The notes: a model not told the origin generated them from the sequence alone. A DNA stretch of 64,000 nucleotides from Tetrastigma voinierianum (GCA_016808115.1 JAEQBH010000731.1:992001-1056000), one strand, 5' to 3'. Shown: positions 1-12,763, counted from the first letter of the stretch. Program-made: numbers and translations.

Positions 1-830
1 TTTGAAGAGAGATAAGAGTAATAAATTAAAAATATTTATGTTATTATTTTTATAATTGTACTTTTAAATATTGATATCATTATCATATATTATGGTACTT
101 TTAGCTATTAATATTTACTTTTAGATATTAATATTGTTATATATAGATAAAATAATGTTAGCATTTATTATGCAGGTAATTTTAAAAGAGTGTGAATAGT
201 GTTTTTTATTTTTATTTTTCAAATATTTATGTTTAAAATTCTATAAGAATTTCAAAAATATAAAAATAGATTCAAAATATGAAAATTATAAATATAAAAA
301 TGTTATGAATATAAAAGAAAATAAATTTTATATGCAATATTAATAAAATTTTAAAATTCAATTATTTATTATATTATTGGGTGTATTATATGAATGTATA
401 TTTATATTAAAAACTAATATATTTTGATGTATTAATATTTTTTCATATTATTTTTATTTAAAAAATATAAACACAAGTTTTAACTAGATATTAATATTTA
501 TAATTGTACTTTTAAAAATTGATATCGTTATTTTTAGGTTATATTTAACTAGTGTGAATAGTATTCTTATTTTTATTTTTCAAAATTTTATGTTCAATAT
601 TTTATAAAATAGATTCAAAATATGAAAATTATAAATATAAAAATATTATGAATTTTTATAAAAGAAAATCAAATTTATAAAACATTATTTTAAAATATTA
701 ATATTTATTTATTTAATAGATGATTAATTATTGTAAATAAATATATTTTTATATTAAAATTAATTTATTTTAATATATTAATTACAAATAATACTCAAAT
801 TAGATTTTAATAAAAAAAATTAAAAGTTAA
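1..830. repeat. AT-rich segment with degenerate long direct repeat
   Basis: This stretch is extremely AT-rich and holds no credible gene. Two blocks, about 41-330 and 488-700, repeat the same order of words: a part with 'tataattgtacttttaaa', then 'gtgtgaatagt', then 'agattcaaaatatgaaaatt'. The offset between copies is about 448 bp at the left and about 343 bp at the right, so one copy has lost or gained roughly 100 bp. It may be the inside of an old non-autonomous element, but I see no termini. Confidence 0.55.
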
Positions 831-1130
831 AAAAAGAAAATTGAAATTGAAAAAAAATGGTGTGGGTGCGTTGGATGGGAGACTCAGGCTTGGGTGCGCT
901 AAGTGTGAGGGAGGGAGGTTGGGTCCGGATTGGTTGGGTGGGTTGGGAGGGGGCTTTTTGGGAATGAGTGTTGACCACTTTTTGAGTACTCTTTTTGTAA
1001 AATAAAATTCCCAAAGTTACAAAATACAATTCCCAATGTTACTTTTTTGTTGGATTCTTTTTATTTAGGCCCTCAATGTTTAATTTCTTTCCCCTTGGGT
1101 ACCTAAAACATAATTTGCCCAATTTTCATT
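831..1130. other. G-rich then T-rich non-coding stretch, unassigned
   Basis: A short G-rich run (about 860-960, on + strand) is followed by the words 'aattcccaaagttacaaaat' and 'aattcccaatgttac', a close short duplication at 1005-1042. An open frame on the minus strand (820-1029) is only the complement of the G-rich run and has no family signature. The segment ends where recognisable Copia gag coding begins at 1131. It may be the end of an element that truncates the Copia 5' part. Confidence 0.35.
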
Positions 1131-1320
1131 GAGAGTATCGAGAATGCAGCCTTATTTGCACGATCTGCACAGCATACACTAAATGGAAGTGGAGGCAATA
1201 GGACTGAGACAGCAAATATCAAAGGCAATACTACAGGTCGTGGTGACCACTTATTCAAAGTTAATGGATCGAGACGATGCTAAGAAACTTCTTCGGCATT
1301 GTGACTACTTTAATACTGAT
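1131..1320 (+). pseudogene. Copia-1 gag fragment, left of CACTA-1 insertion
   Basis: The frame is broken but reads like the C-terminal part of a Copia gag. It ends in HCDYFNTD, the first half of a CX2CX4HX4C zinc knuckle (second Cys changed to Phe). The second half, GHVKETCF, lies at 47159, just after the right end of CACTA-1. Removing CACTA-1 and one copy of its GAT duplication rejoins the two halves in frame, so this is the left arm of the Copia element that continues at 47159-52047. Most of the gag and the 5' LTR are not visible to the left. Confidence 0.8.
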
Positions 1321-1475
1321 CACTATAAGAATTTGATAATTTAACTATTGATATAATATTATAGGTAAAAATAAGGGTTTCTCAACATATAGATTATCTA
1401 TTAAATTGGTAAGAATTAATTTTCAATAGTTTACTTATAAATTACCTACAAAACTATTCAGTAGATAAAAACATT
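1321..1475 (+). repeat. CACTA-1 left terminal inverted repeat and subterminal repeats
   Basis: This zone starts with the CACTA terminus and contains TATAGGTAAAAA (about 1362) and ATTACCTACAAAACT (about 1441), matching the many TTACCTACAAA words in the right subterminal zone (46600-47155). In CACTA elements such subterminal words are binding sites for the TnpA-type protein; that role here is inferred from family knowledge. Confidence 0.75.
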
Positions 1476-1513
1476 TATTCTGCCATTATTGGTTACCAAG
1501 CGTATTTGTAGTT

Positions 1514-1515
<2 letters not shown>

Positions 1516-1568
<53 letters not shown>
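1516..1568. repeat. (TA)n microsatellite
   Basis: About 26 uninterrupted TA units inside the CACTA-1 left region. Confidence 0.97.
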
Positions 1569-1569
<1 letters not shown>

Positions 1570-1570
<1 letters not shown>

Positions 1571-2844
1571 TTTTTATTTACAGCAGACACAGCCAGGAGT
1601 CTATTGATCATATTTAAATCCGCAGCGAACACATTTGGGAATCTCAAACTACTCTATGTTTTGAGTATGCCAAAAGCCCTAAACTTAAAACCCGCCTTCC
1701 TCAAAACCTTTCAACGCTCATCTACCAAGATTAAGTGGGCATGCGTTAAAAAAGGCGAGTTAAAGTGGAAGCCTAGGTTGTTTTGTTGGGGTGTCCCCCA
1801 TCCTTCAGATAAAAAAAAAAAAAAAAAAACCTCCCAATGCTCTTCCTTTTCTACCCTGCCTTTTTCCTTTCAAATCTTTTCCCTTTCTATTCTTCCACCT
1901 TCGCTTCTTCTCAATTTCTGTCAATTCCCATACCCTAATGCTTAATTCACTCCCCTCATCGTTTCTCTAAAAACCCCTACTTGTGCTCGCTATTTTCTTT
2001 GCTATTTCGATTGTTATAGAGGAGTGACTGCTCAATTAAGCTCCATTTCTTTACCAGCCCTTTAGATTTGGGCGGCGAAGTTTTGAGCATGGAGTCTTCT
2101 TGTTATTTCGGGTTTTGGAGTTTTAGGTATTTGGCTTTCTAGGTTGTGTTTGTTTCTATTCTTGGGTCCGGTTCTAGTTTTTTTTTTTTTGCTGATATTG
2201 ATCCTTGATTGTTGGGTTTAGTAAAGGTTGTTGGATTTTTCTATGGTGGATTCGCTGACTTGGGGGATCCAAATAGTAGTAAGAGCAGTTGGAGTCTTGT
2301 CGTTTTTTTTTGTTGAATGCATATTTCAATCCTCACAATTCGTCGCGACGAATAGTCTCTTTGTCATGATGAGGGTGATGCTCGTCGCGACGTACCAGTT
2401 AAGGTCTTCTTTTGAGGCTCCTTGATTTGTCGCAACGAATGCTTCCTTCGTCGCAATGAGCCAATTTGCAGCATTCAACCTCTCCTTTTCTTCAATATTT
2501 TCCATTCTTTTGCTTGGTTTTCATTCAAAATCTGCAAAACACCAGCAAATGAGGGATTAGTGCATTCTTTAGAGATATTAGTACGAATCTAGCATTAAAG
2601 TTGTATAAAATACATGAAAAATATACTAAAAATGCTAACATGATTCACACTTATCACTTGTTGGCTAGAAATGACTGTTTGGGGCTGTTTGTTTTGAAAT
2701 AAATGATTAATGTTACTGTATTCAAATTATTTACTAATTCTCAGGTATTGTGAGGTATAAAACATGTGAAGGTCTTTATTTATTTTATTTAAAAAGAAAC
2801 TAATCTAAAGTAGTTCTAACGATCTAAATAATTTTTTATTTAGG
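1570..2844 (+). other. CACTA-1 5' leader between left end and TnpD gene
   Basis: No supported protein here. The stretch has an 18-20 base poly-A run near 1810, pyrimidine-rich words around 1840-1980, and a CpG-rich repeated motif at 2340-2456 (listed separately). The open frame at 1604-1945 has no family features and ends in low-complexity sequence. By position this should hold the transposase promoter and 5' untranslated exons or intron; a pyrimidine-rich tract followed by TTTAG at about 2844 looks like a splice acceptor. Confidence 0.45.
2338..2456. repeat. Repeated CpG-rich palindromic motif TCGTCGCGACGA
   Basis: TTCGTCGCGACGAAT, CTCGTCGCGACG, TTGTCGCAACGAAT and TTCGTCGCAATGAG occur within 120 bp. 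They are four versions of one self-complementary word in otherwise AT-rich DNA; the last two look like decay by CpG to TpG/CpA change. It lies just upstream of the TnpD coding region. Function unknown; it could be a binding site or a piece of an older element. Confidence 0.65.
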
Positions 2845-5713
2845 AATTGACATAGGAAATAAGAGATCAAATCGTCATTGGATGTATACTGATCATAGTG
2901 TTCTGGCACCATTAACAAAGATTTTGTGGATGGGGTAGAAAATTTTATTACTTTTGCTTGTAATCAATTGGTGACGAATGTGGCGAGAAGATAAAAATTT
3001 CTGATCATAGGAGTGTCAAAATCGAAAGTTCCATACCTTGGATGAAGTGAAGTTACATCTATTTAGAAAAGGATTTATTCTACATTATTATGCTTGGGAT
3101 CGACATGGAGAACATGTGCATGCTATCTCTGTTTTAGATATAATATTCATGAAGAATGGATACATAATCTATTAATCCATATCAACAATGATTCGTCTGT
3201 TGGGCACGATTTTAACTCAGTGAGTGCGAGTTTAATGCAAAGGATATGGAGGAAGTACCTAATCTCAATGCACAAAAGTTTTATGATATGCTTAGTGCAG
3301 TTGGTAAAAAATTATGGGATGGTTGTACTAAACATCCCCAGATGTCAATGGTTGCACGATTGCTGTGTATGAAGTCAGAGCACCATTTTTTAGAAAGATG
3401 CTTTGATGATTCACTCAATTTTTATGTGAGGTTTTACCAGAGGATAACAAAATGGTTGCTAATTTTTACAGAACAAAGAAAATAATGCAAGGACTTGGTC
3501 TTTCAGTAGAAAAGATTGATTGTAGTAAGAATTCTTGTATGATATATTGGGGTGAAGATGTTCTACTGACAAGTTGTAAATTTTGTAACCATCCTTGATT
3601 TAAGAATACACGAGGCTCAGGAAAACCAAATAAAAATGTGCCATATAAGATTATGTATTACTTCTCTTTAAGTCCTAGGTTACAACGATTATATGCTTTA
3701 GAAGCAACATTTGCACATATACGATGGCATGATGAGCACCAATAGGATGATGGTACAATGTGTCATCCATTTGATTATGAGTCATGTAAGCATTTCAATC
3801 TCACACATTCTTCATTTGCTTTTGAGAATTGCAATGTAAGATTGAGATTGTGTACTAATGGTTTTCAACCATTTGGTCACTCTGGACAACAATATTCGCC
3901 ATGACCAGTAATAGTTACTCAATACAATTTGCCACTATGGATGTGTATGAAGGAAGCTTATATGTTTTTATCCGTAATTGTACCTGGGCCTAACAATCCT
4001 AAAAATAAGATTGATGTTTTCTTACAACCTTTGATTGTAGAATTAAAGCAACTTTGGGATGTTGGTGTGCAAACATATGATGTTTCACGGAAACAAAACT
4101 TTCAAATGAGAGTTGCACTCATGTGGACTATTAGTGATTTTCCAACGTATTTGATGCTTTCTGGTTGGAGTACAGTTGGAAAACTTGCTTATCCCTATTG
4201 TATGGAGCATTCACAAACATTAACATTGACCAGTGGTAAAAAAACGTTTTGGTTTGACAATCACCGTAAGTTTCTCTCCTATAAACATCCTTTCAGGTGT
4301 AATAAAAATGCTTTCATTAAAAATATAACTGAGATGTCAATAACACCCCCTATAAAGATTGGTGACCAAATCTTGCAAAAAATAGAAAACTTAGGATTGA
4401 GAAGAGTGATTGATATTGATGCCGTTGAGGTTAATGGTTTAATATGCAAGACATGTGGGTGGAATAAATGAAGTATCTTTTGGGAGTTTCCATACTGGAG
4501 TTCAAATCTCATTAGACATAATCTAGATGTCATGCACATCGAGAATAATGTATTTGAAAATGTGTTTAACACAGTTATGGATATTGAAGGAAAAACTAAA
4601 GATAATGAAAAAGCAAGAGAAGACATGAAAAAGTTATGTAGAAGACATGAGTTGAAAAAGGATGAAGGTACTTGAAAATTTCTCAAGGCATGTTATACAT
4701 TAGATAAGGCAAGAAAACAAGTTTTGTGTGAATGGGTGAAAAAATTAAAATTTCCAGATGGGTATGTTTCGAATAAGGGATGATGTGTAGACATGAGAAA
4801 GTTAAAGTTGTTTGGAATGAAGAGCGATGATTGTCACGTCTTTATGAAAATGTTACTTCTCATTGCATTTCGTGAGCTCATGTCGACAAATGTGTGACAA
4901 GTTACGACCAAGTTAAGCCTCTTTTTCAAAGACTTATCAACAACAATTACAATAATAGACATGGAAAGACGTGAAAGAGATATTTCAACTATAATTTGCA
5001 AATTGAAACGTATATTTCCTCATGGTTTCTTCGATTCTATGGAACATCTTCTAATACAATTGCCTTACGAGGCAAGAATTGCTGGTCTTGTATAATATCG
5101 TTGGATGTATCATTTCAAAAGGAAAAATGAGTAATTTAAATTAATATTTTCTTCTATTAAAAATGAATTCTTATGTACTTCAAAGCTTATATGTTGATGT
5201 AGATTTCTTGGACACTTGAAAAAGAATGTCAATAATAAAGCAAAGGTGGAAGTGTCAATTTGTAATGCATACTTAGTGGAAGAAGCATCCAATTTTTGTT
5301 CATATTATTTTGAGCCTCACACGTACAAAATATCTGGAAGAGTACCTCATAATGATGATGATGGTGATGTTGAAGAGGTTAAAGGTACTCTTTCAATATT
5401 CAAACATCTCGGTTGAGCATTTGGACGAATGAAAAAAATGAGGTTATATGATATTGAGTATGGGGTTGCACAAACTCAGATTCTATTAATTTGTGATGAG
5501 ATTCAACCTTATATCAAGCAAGCTTCTTAGAAATTTAGTACTTAACATTCATAGCTTGTTAATAGTGGGATGTCTAAAAGTATTCTATCATTTGATTAGG
5601 ATATACATTGGTGAAGTACAAACCACTGAACCAGGCATCACAAATGTAAATCTTGATGAGAAGCTTGAGAAGCATTTTTCAAAATGGTTTAAGGAATATG
5701 TAAGTATTGAAAT
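2845..5713 (+). pseudogene. CACTA-1 TnpD-type transposase, N-terminal and core part (broken)
   Basis: This is the transposase of CACTA-1, which would cut and join the element ends in the nucleus. Order of recognisable parts: a Transpos_assoc-like N-terminus at about 2860-3100 (HWMYTD, GVENFITFA, HYYAWDRHGE); the KLWDGC and ARLLCMKSE words at 3250-3400; KIDCSKNSCMIYW and CKFCNHP at 3510-3600; the Transposase_21 core at 3929-4471 (LPLWMCMKEAYMFLSVIVPG, then FLQPLIVELKQLWDVGVQTY, and VALMWTISDFP); a DUF4218-like part at 4690-5420 (GMKSDDCHVFM, then VSICNAYLVEEASNFC). There are many stops and frameshifts. It is cut at 5713 by the Gypsy insertion and continues at 15359. Confidence 0.87.
5709..5713. 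repeat. Target-site duplication GAAAT (left copy) of the Gypsy element
   Basis: GAAAT at 5709-5713 is repeated at 15354-15358, directly outside the two LTR ends. Removing the element and one copy rejoins the CACTA-1 transposase sequence. Confidence 0.9.
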
Positions 5714-8261
5714 TGTGACGCCCTAACTCGGAACCCCGTGTCAGGAAAAGGTGTCACAAATTTTGAGAACTATAAACATGTTAACTTATATAATTCTAAA
5801 CAATTATTTTGAAAATATAAACTTACAAAAAATATAAACATATACATTATCATATTACAACCCCATCATTGGAGTGATCAACATATTCAATTTCGTCATA
5901 TACAAAACTTTTCATTGTTTCCAAAAAAATAAAAAAGTGTACATCATCTGAAAATAAACCAAAACTTCAGGCACCTATTGCTGTGTTAGCCTTTGCTGAT
6001 GTGAGAGGTCTTTTTCTATCACCGCCCCCTCGATACCTACAAGGATAGCGCTACTAAGCTTTATGAACACAGTGGATCATAAATATGAATGACCTTCTCG
6101 CGATCATCACAAACATATGTACAAATGCATCTAACTATACATATACATATACATTTAACCATATATGAAACAATACTTCAACCACTTATCACTAACACTT
6201 CAACTAATTGATTTATTTGCATTTTCATGACATTCATTATCTTTAGCCTTAAGGGTTATGCTTCATGTCTTATATCATGTCATTTATAATTTCATTACAT
6301 TTTTTATTTCATGTAATTTCCATGTTTTATGCCTATTATAAACATTACAAAATTTTTATCTCATCTTATGTCATACCTGCATATTCCAAAGAAATGGATC
6401 ATGGGACAGAACTGTATGTACCCAAAGGTACTATCACCGTACAAGACAATGATCTATAAACTATACTGTATTGTATAACCTAGCAGGGCCAATGACAGTC
6501 CAAAGCGAGATCCATGTCATCAACTAAGCGAGGCCACTATGTTTGCTAGCTACTGCAACAGTATTTATCTATAGGCATGCCTATCTATCAACTACTCGGT
6601 TATAAGCGAATGAGTGATTTTATTATGTTTTCTTAACAATCTTTCAAATATCAAAACACATATCCCATATACATGAATAATTAATGATATCTTGTATACA
6701 TATGGGATATTCACTGTCAATTATTCTCTTGAACATGTGAGATAGTTTCACATATTTCTTATGATCATTTGACTATATTATGTGCTTCTTCATATAACAA
6801 AAATACATGTACTCTTCTTCACACGATCAGAGTTCATATCATTTCGTATCTTAATCATCTCAATAAATTTATCCTATATCATGTAACATTAATTCATATA
6901 ACTTTTATACGCCATTTCAGTGTGCATACTCATAACTAAGGCACATATATTTTTGTGGTCTTCTATAATCATTTAAGAGACATCTAAGTGTCTCAGGGTC
7001 ACATAGGAGAAGACAAAGGAGTCTTCTCCTCGAGGAGGTTCGTCACTTTAGAACCTTAGCCGGCGAAAATAGAGCTCCCCTTTTGTGAATTTTTTAGGTA
7101 CAATGGGGTCCAAATCTGATTACACTTCCTTCATGAAAGTTGTTCTCCTAGAAGGCTAGTTTACCCATAAATTAGAATCACTACATTTGGATGAACCTAT
7201 CCTAAGATATGACTCAAACACTCAAGACTGGTCTGGATGAACCTTAATTGACAAAAAACAGAGCCCCACTTTGATGAATTTTTAGGTACAAAGGGGTCCA
7301 AATCTAAATATACTTCCTTCATAGAAGTTATTCTACAAGAAGTCTAGTTTACCCTGAAATTAGAATCACTTAATTTGGATTAACCTAGCCCAAGATATGA
7401 CTCAAACACTCAAGACTGGTCTGATTGGCCGGATCAAACCAGGGACTGAACTTTGGACCCATATTTAGGGGTATTATGCCAATAATCGCACCTTGAGGTC
7501 TTCAACAAATTTTCAACTTAGGGAATTAGGATTCTCCTCAAATTAGAATCACCCAATTCAGAGGTCTTTAGGCCAAGATATGGTCAAATAACTCACTTAG
7601 GGTTTCGGGAAAATTTGACAGCATCTCCCCTTACCAACCCTACTTCTACTTACGCAGATTTCTTCCTCATTTGAAGGAGCCCAACAAGCAAAAATGCAAG
7701 AAATTCAAATCATAAAACAAACCAACAAGATTAAATCCCTTATTATTATCACTTCAACTCAATCTCTATCTCCTTTTTCCTTCTTCTTCTCTTCTTCTTG
7801 AATACTTGCTGAAAACAAAGCTTAGAATGAGAAACAAAAATGGTAGGACCCTAGCCAAAGGGCCAGTTCTTCTTCTCTCCCTCACTTCCTCTTCCTTTTT
7901 CTCTCTTTCTCTATTTTCTCATTTTCCCTCATTTGATCACTCATCCGGATGCCAAGCTTTTCTTTAGCTAAATGAAGACTTGCCTTCTAGAAGGCACTTA
8001 TGTGGCATTCTCTTATTGGTTCAACTTTATTCTCCTTTGCATTTTAGTCCTTCTTCTCTTATTCATTTAGACATACAACACTAAAAATTCTATACTAGCA
8101 TATCGGCTTGTCACTTTAGCTGCCAACTCAGTCCTTGATAGTAAAATTACCAAAATACCCTTTTTCACACTTAACCCGGAAATTTTTTAAAAACACAATT
8201 TGACTTCCATGTTACTTTAAGCATGCCATAAAACTATTAGGGTATAATTTGGGGTGTTACA
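5714..8261 (-). repeat. 3' LTR of the Gypsy element
   Basis: Read on the minus strand it starts TGTAACACCCCAAATTATAC at 8261 and ends GGGCGTCACA at 5714. It aligns along its length with 12841-15353; shared landmarks include 'gtgaattttttaggtacaat', 'cctcaaattagaatcaccca' and the stretch around 'aaacaaaaatggta'. Length is 2548 bp, against 2513 bp for the other LTR. Confidence 0.9.
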
Positions 8262-8280
8262 ACTCTCTTCCCCTTAAAAT
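8262..8280 (-). other. Polypurine tract next to the 3' LTR
   Basis: On the minus strand the bases just before the LTR read AAGGGGAAGAGAGT, a purine run at the place where plus-strand DNA synthesis is primed in LTR retrotransposons. Confidence 0.7.
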
Positions 8281-8470
8281 AATTTCGTTCTCGAAATTCA
8301 TACCTGAATAAAAAAGTTGTGGGTACTATGCCCTCATAGTCACTTCTGGCTCCCAAGTAGCTTCCTCTCTACCATGGTGTTGCTAGAGCACTTTCATCAA
8401 CGATGCTTGTTTATTTCGCAATTGCTTCACTTCATGAGCCAAAATAGCCTTTGGCATCTTGTCATCTAAT
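8281..8470 (-). pseudogene. Chromodomain at integrase C-terminus (Gypsy)
   Basis: The minus-strand frame reads KAILAHEVKQLRNKQ, then a stop where Trp is usual, then HHGREEATWEPEVTMRA and YPQLF. EEATWEPE is the core of the retroelement chromodomain, which in chromoviruses guides integration by reading chromatin marks. Two in-frame stops make this copy defective. Confidence 0.8.
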
Positions 8471-9500
8471 CATATTTGCACTTACTTCTTGTGCCCGAGG
8501 ATATCGCGATTATCTTAACGGTATTCAAGCATAGACACATGGAACACATCATGAATTTGGCTAACTACGGAGGGAGAGCCAATGATAAACATAAATCTGA
8601 TCTCAAAACCTCAGGACCAATGAACCTCGGACTTAGCTTTCATTTTTTTCCAAATCTGAGTACTTTTTTCCATGGTGATACCTTCAGGAAGACCTTATCT
8701 CCAACTTCATATTCAATATCTTTCCTCTTCAAATCGGCATATGAATTTTGTATATCACTGGTAGCCTTTAACCTTTGCCGAATAATTTGAACTTTCTCTT
8801 TTGTATCTTTTACTATGTCTGGACCAATTACTTTATGCTTATTCAATTATGTCCAACATACAAGAGTTCTACGTTTCCGGCCATACAAAAATTGATAACT
8901 GTTGTTATAGGCAAATTCCATCAACGGAATATACCTATCCCAACTTCCAAGAAGATCCATAACACAACCCTGTAACATATCTTCCAACACCTGAATCAAT
9001 TTTTTAGACTGTTCATCTGTCTCTGGTGAAAAAACATCTTGAAATTGAGATAGTACCCAATCTTGTTATAGCTCCTTCGAGTCTTGATGTAAATCTAGGG
9101 TCTCGAAGTCGAAACACAGTGTGACGGAACACCATCGTCGAACAATCTCATCACATATAGCTCAGCTAGTGATTATAAATAGATCATCTTGACTAGTATA
9201 AAATGGGCGACTTTGTGAGCTATCAATATCACCCATACGGGAATCATGCTTCCTTGCGTGAAGTCGATCCTGAAATCCATGCTTGATACTATCCATTTCC
9301 ATTCTTTTGAATTGGAATGGGATTTAACAGACCGGACAATACTTGATGTTCAACTTTTACTTGCTGACACGTCAAACATTTGGACACATAGTCCATCACA
9401 TCCATTTTCACTCCTTTCCACTAATAACACTGCTTTAAATTCTAATTTTATTTTGTTATGGAGAGGATCGTATTAAATCTTTTGTAGTATGAGCTTCATA
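8471..9500 (-). pseudogene. Integrase (Gypsy)
   Basis: From 9480 downward on the minus strand: a zinc-binding end with VSKCLTCQQVKVEHQ and GLLNPIPI at 9350-9440, MDFRID at about 9270, VWVILIAHKVAHFI at about 9200 (catalytic core), then in the C-terminal part SYADLKRKDIEYEVGDKVFL and RFGKK at 8640-8800. The words match the integrase of plant chromoviruses in order. Several frames and stops are needed to read through it. Confidence 0.85.
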
Positions 9501-11130
9501 TAAAAACTTTCTTCAAGCTCAATTTATCAGTGGCACATAATCTATTCTAGAAATACAAGCCATATTCTTTCTTGAAAATCAGTCTTATCGCTATCTCGAC
9601 CAATTGTACCTTTTTTTGCAACTCTTCATCATTTTTCTAAGCATCTATAATCATTTGCTTTAAAATAGGTTGTGCTTTTAATTGAGCTAATAATATAGCT
9701 CCATCTGATACTATTTTCCATTCACTGCGCCGTAATAACAAAGCTGCCATTGCTTTTCTACTTAAGGCATGCATACCATTAGCTTTTTAGGGTGGTAGTC
9801 GTATGCAATCATAATCTTTGAACAACTACAACCACCTCCGTTGTCTCAAATTAAGCTCCTTCTACTTTAACAAATACTTTAGACTTTTATGATATGTATA
9901 AATTCTACATTTTTTACCATATAAGTTGTGTCGCCATATCTTCAAAGCGAATAATACCGCAACCAATTCCTAATCATGTGTAGGATAATTCTGTTCATGT
10001 GGCTTCAACTGTCTAGATGCATATACCACTACTTTACCATCTTGCATTAACACACAACTCAGACCAATTCTTAAAGCATCACTATACAGGGTATACTCTT
10101 TACCCGGAGTAGGTTGCGTTAATATTGGTGCTTCAACCAGCATTTCCTTCAACTGCTCGAAACTATCTTGACATTTATCTGTCAACTCAAACTTTACTCA
10201 TTTCCTGAGTAATTTGGTGAGTGGAGAAGCTATGATAGAGACTCCCTTCATAAATCTTCTATAATATCCTGCTAGGCCCAAGTAACTTCTCACTTGGTCA
10301 CCGCCGGGCGGTTTCAATTCTACACCAAGCCAATCTTCGCGAGGATCAACTCTTATACTCAGCATACACAATGGCACAGGAATGGAAACTTCCTTTAGCG
10401 AAATCATATTTTCTAAACAACCTCCTGACTTCTTCTCTCAAAGTTTGCAAAACTATTCGTAGATGCTACTCACGCTCTTGCTCATCTCTGGAATATACCA
10501 ATATATCATCAATAAATACCACCACAAATAGGGTCGAAACACCCTATTCATAAAATCCATGAATGTCGTCGGTGCATTAGCCAATCCAAATGGCATTACT
10601 AAAAACTCATAATGGCCATATCGGGCCTAAATGCTGTCTTCGGCACGTCGACATCTGTTACTCACAACTAATAGTACCCTGATCGCAGGTCTATCTTAGA
10701 GAAGACACCTTCTCCTTTCAACTGATAAAAAAAATCTTCAATTCTTATGCGCGAATTACTTGTTTTCAACGTCACCTTATTAATGCATGCGATGTCCATT
10801 CTTTTTATCAGTAGAGTGTCATCTTTCTTTTTCACGAACAAAACAGGCGCACCCTAGGGAGAAACACTAGGTCGGATCAACCCTTTATCAAAAGCTCTTG
10901 TAGTTGAATCTTTAGCTCTTTCAACTTAGTTGGAGCCATCCTGTAGGGTGCCCTGGAAATAGGAGTTGTTCCCGATAAAATATTAATAGATAAATCCACT
11001 TCTCTTTCAAGTGGAATACCCGGTAGCTCTTCAAGAAATACATCCGGAAATTCTCTCACTATCAAAATAGTTTCCAAATCCATTTGACCTCTTTTAGAGT
11101 CAAGCACATAAGCCAAAAAGTCCTCACATC
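9501..11130 (-). pseudogene. Reverse transcriptase and RNase H (Gypsy)
   Basis: RT starts at about 11116 with REFPDVFLEELPGIPLEREV and APYRMAPTKLKELKIQLQEL. The catalytic YxDD-type box reads [10 protein letters not shown] at 10491-10520, and HLGLAGYYRRF-like wording (YLGLAGYYRRFMKG) is at about 10250. RNase H follows at 10185-9970 with [37 protein letters not shown]. Catalytic aspartates of the FIDD box are present, but the enzyme is split over several frames. The 9501-9960 part is the poorly preserved link to integrase. Confidence 0.88.
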
Positions 11131-11382
11131 CTTTTCTCAGAAATCATTGAGCTTACATAGCTGAAATCACATTAGACAATGGGCTAGAATGAACACCATG
11201 TACTATTACTTTGACTTATTAGAACATCTAAGCGCTACTGTATTTTTATCACAATCAATTAGAGCCCGGTGTTTAGACAACCAATTCATTCCCAAAATCA
11301 AATCAAATTCACGAAATGGTAGAGCAATTAAATCAGCAGAAAATTCCCTATCATGAATAACTATAGGGCAATTCTTATACAC

Positions 11383-11652
11383 TTAATTAACATGCATATC
11401 AAATAACAATCTCTCCACTGATGTTATCTTATCAAACACATGCTCAATGCATACATATGAATGGGTAGAACCAGGGTCAATCAATGCATGCATCTCAATA
11501 TCATATAGAGAAAATATACCAGCAATCGCCAGAAGGCATCCTTGATTCTCAAGGCCTTCATAGCATATACTCGTGTTGAGGGTGTAGGCATAGGGCGATC
11601 CATTGTCTCGACCTTTGTACCCTCCACATCCTCTATCTTGGGTCCGACCCAC
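11383..11652 (-). pseudogene. Retropepsin-type protease (Gypsy)
   Basis: The open frame contains ALIDPGSTHSYV, the aspartic protease active-site region in the form common in chromoviruses, preceded by GCLLAIAGIFSLYD. It would mature the gag-pol polyprotein inside the particle. The downstream half is degraded. Confidence 0.85.
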
Positions 11653-11699
11653 CTTGACTACCTTGATCTGAGTTGAAGGTGGTGCAGCAGATCTCCTCT

Positions 11700-12763
11700 G
11701 CCCACTTCTTGCGAGGCTCTATTATCCCTTGACTCTCTAGGACAATTCTGTAAATAGTCTATGTGACACACAAGCATGCATCCTATCCAATAATGCAAAC
11801 ACCCAAATGTCGTCTATGGCAATGAGGGCACTCTAGGGTTTCTCCTTGTCCAACTGAAGCACCTTTACCAAAACTAGGTGCCACATTAGGCCCTTGCCTT
11901 ATACCTCTTGTAGCTGAGCTGTACATTGATTCAGTTGGAGATTCCTTAGCTCTTTTCCCTGAGGAGGAAGTAGCTCCTCTTGAAAACTTCTTCTTCTAAA
12001 ACCTATCTTTACTACTTGCTTCAGACCTTTCCACCTTCATAGCAACTTATACCAACTGATAAAAATTCACCTGTTAGAGAGAAGTCACATGTGATAAATA
12101 TCTCTTGATAGATTCATTCAAACCATCCTCAAATTGTCTACACCGAAATGCTTCGGTGAGAACTGACTCTGGAGCATACTTGCTAAGATGGATAAATTCT
12201 TTTCGTGCCAGCCAGCGATAAACTCTACCTTCAAATTCAGGAATTGCTTCCATTTGGCCTCCTTGTACATATCGGTGACATCCTTTGATCAGAACTCTTG
12301 GACAAAGAAATCCCCGAGGCATGAGGTCAGGAAACCTTGGGCGCTTAGACAAGCCACCAATCCTCGCCTCACTTTGTAAGCGGGGCCGCTGCGGCTTCTC
12401 TTTGCTCGGGGGCATCCTCACCTCCTCAATACGCTGAAGTCTTTCAAGCCAATACTTCGCTATGTCAGTTCCTCTGAAGCTTGTCTCATGGAACTCCTCC
12501 GCTCCATGTCTCCTTATCATATCTACTGGAGCTTTCGGGGCTATCAACTGCTCTAATACCCAAGCCATATCATGAGAAATCTTTAACGAAGCTTTCGTTG
12601 GCTCATTAGGGACATTGCTTTCACTTCTAACTGATTTAGAAGGATCAGAAGCTGATAACTCTTGTTCCCTTGGGTTAACACTTTCAACAGCTTCTTCAAC
12701 CAGATTTAGGGGATGGTTCATTCTATTCAAAAAAACAAAGACACCCACATTAGGCCAACACAT
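11700..12763 (-). pseudogene. gag capsid region with degenerate zinc knuckle (Gypsy)
   Basis: The capsid-type core is seen at 12074-12763: FHETSFRGTDIAKYWLERLQ and RKEFIHLSKYAPESVLTEAF, then FEDGLNESIKRYL. The FxG...WL and Fx.GL words are typical of Gypsy gag. At about 11745-11790 the minus strand reads CMLVCHIDYLQNCP, a decayed CCHC knuckle. The part between about 12250 and 12400 reads out of frame (proline- and arginine-rich), so the gag is frameshifted. Confidence 0.8.

Noticed and set aside
820..1029. Minus-strand open frame rich in Ser, Pro, Thr and Gln
   Set aside because: It is the complement of a G-rich low-complexity run with no family words or splice context.
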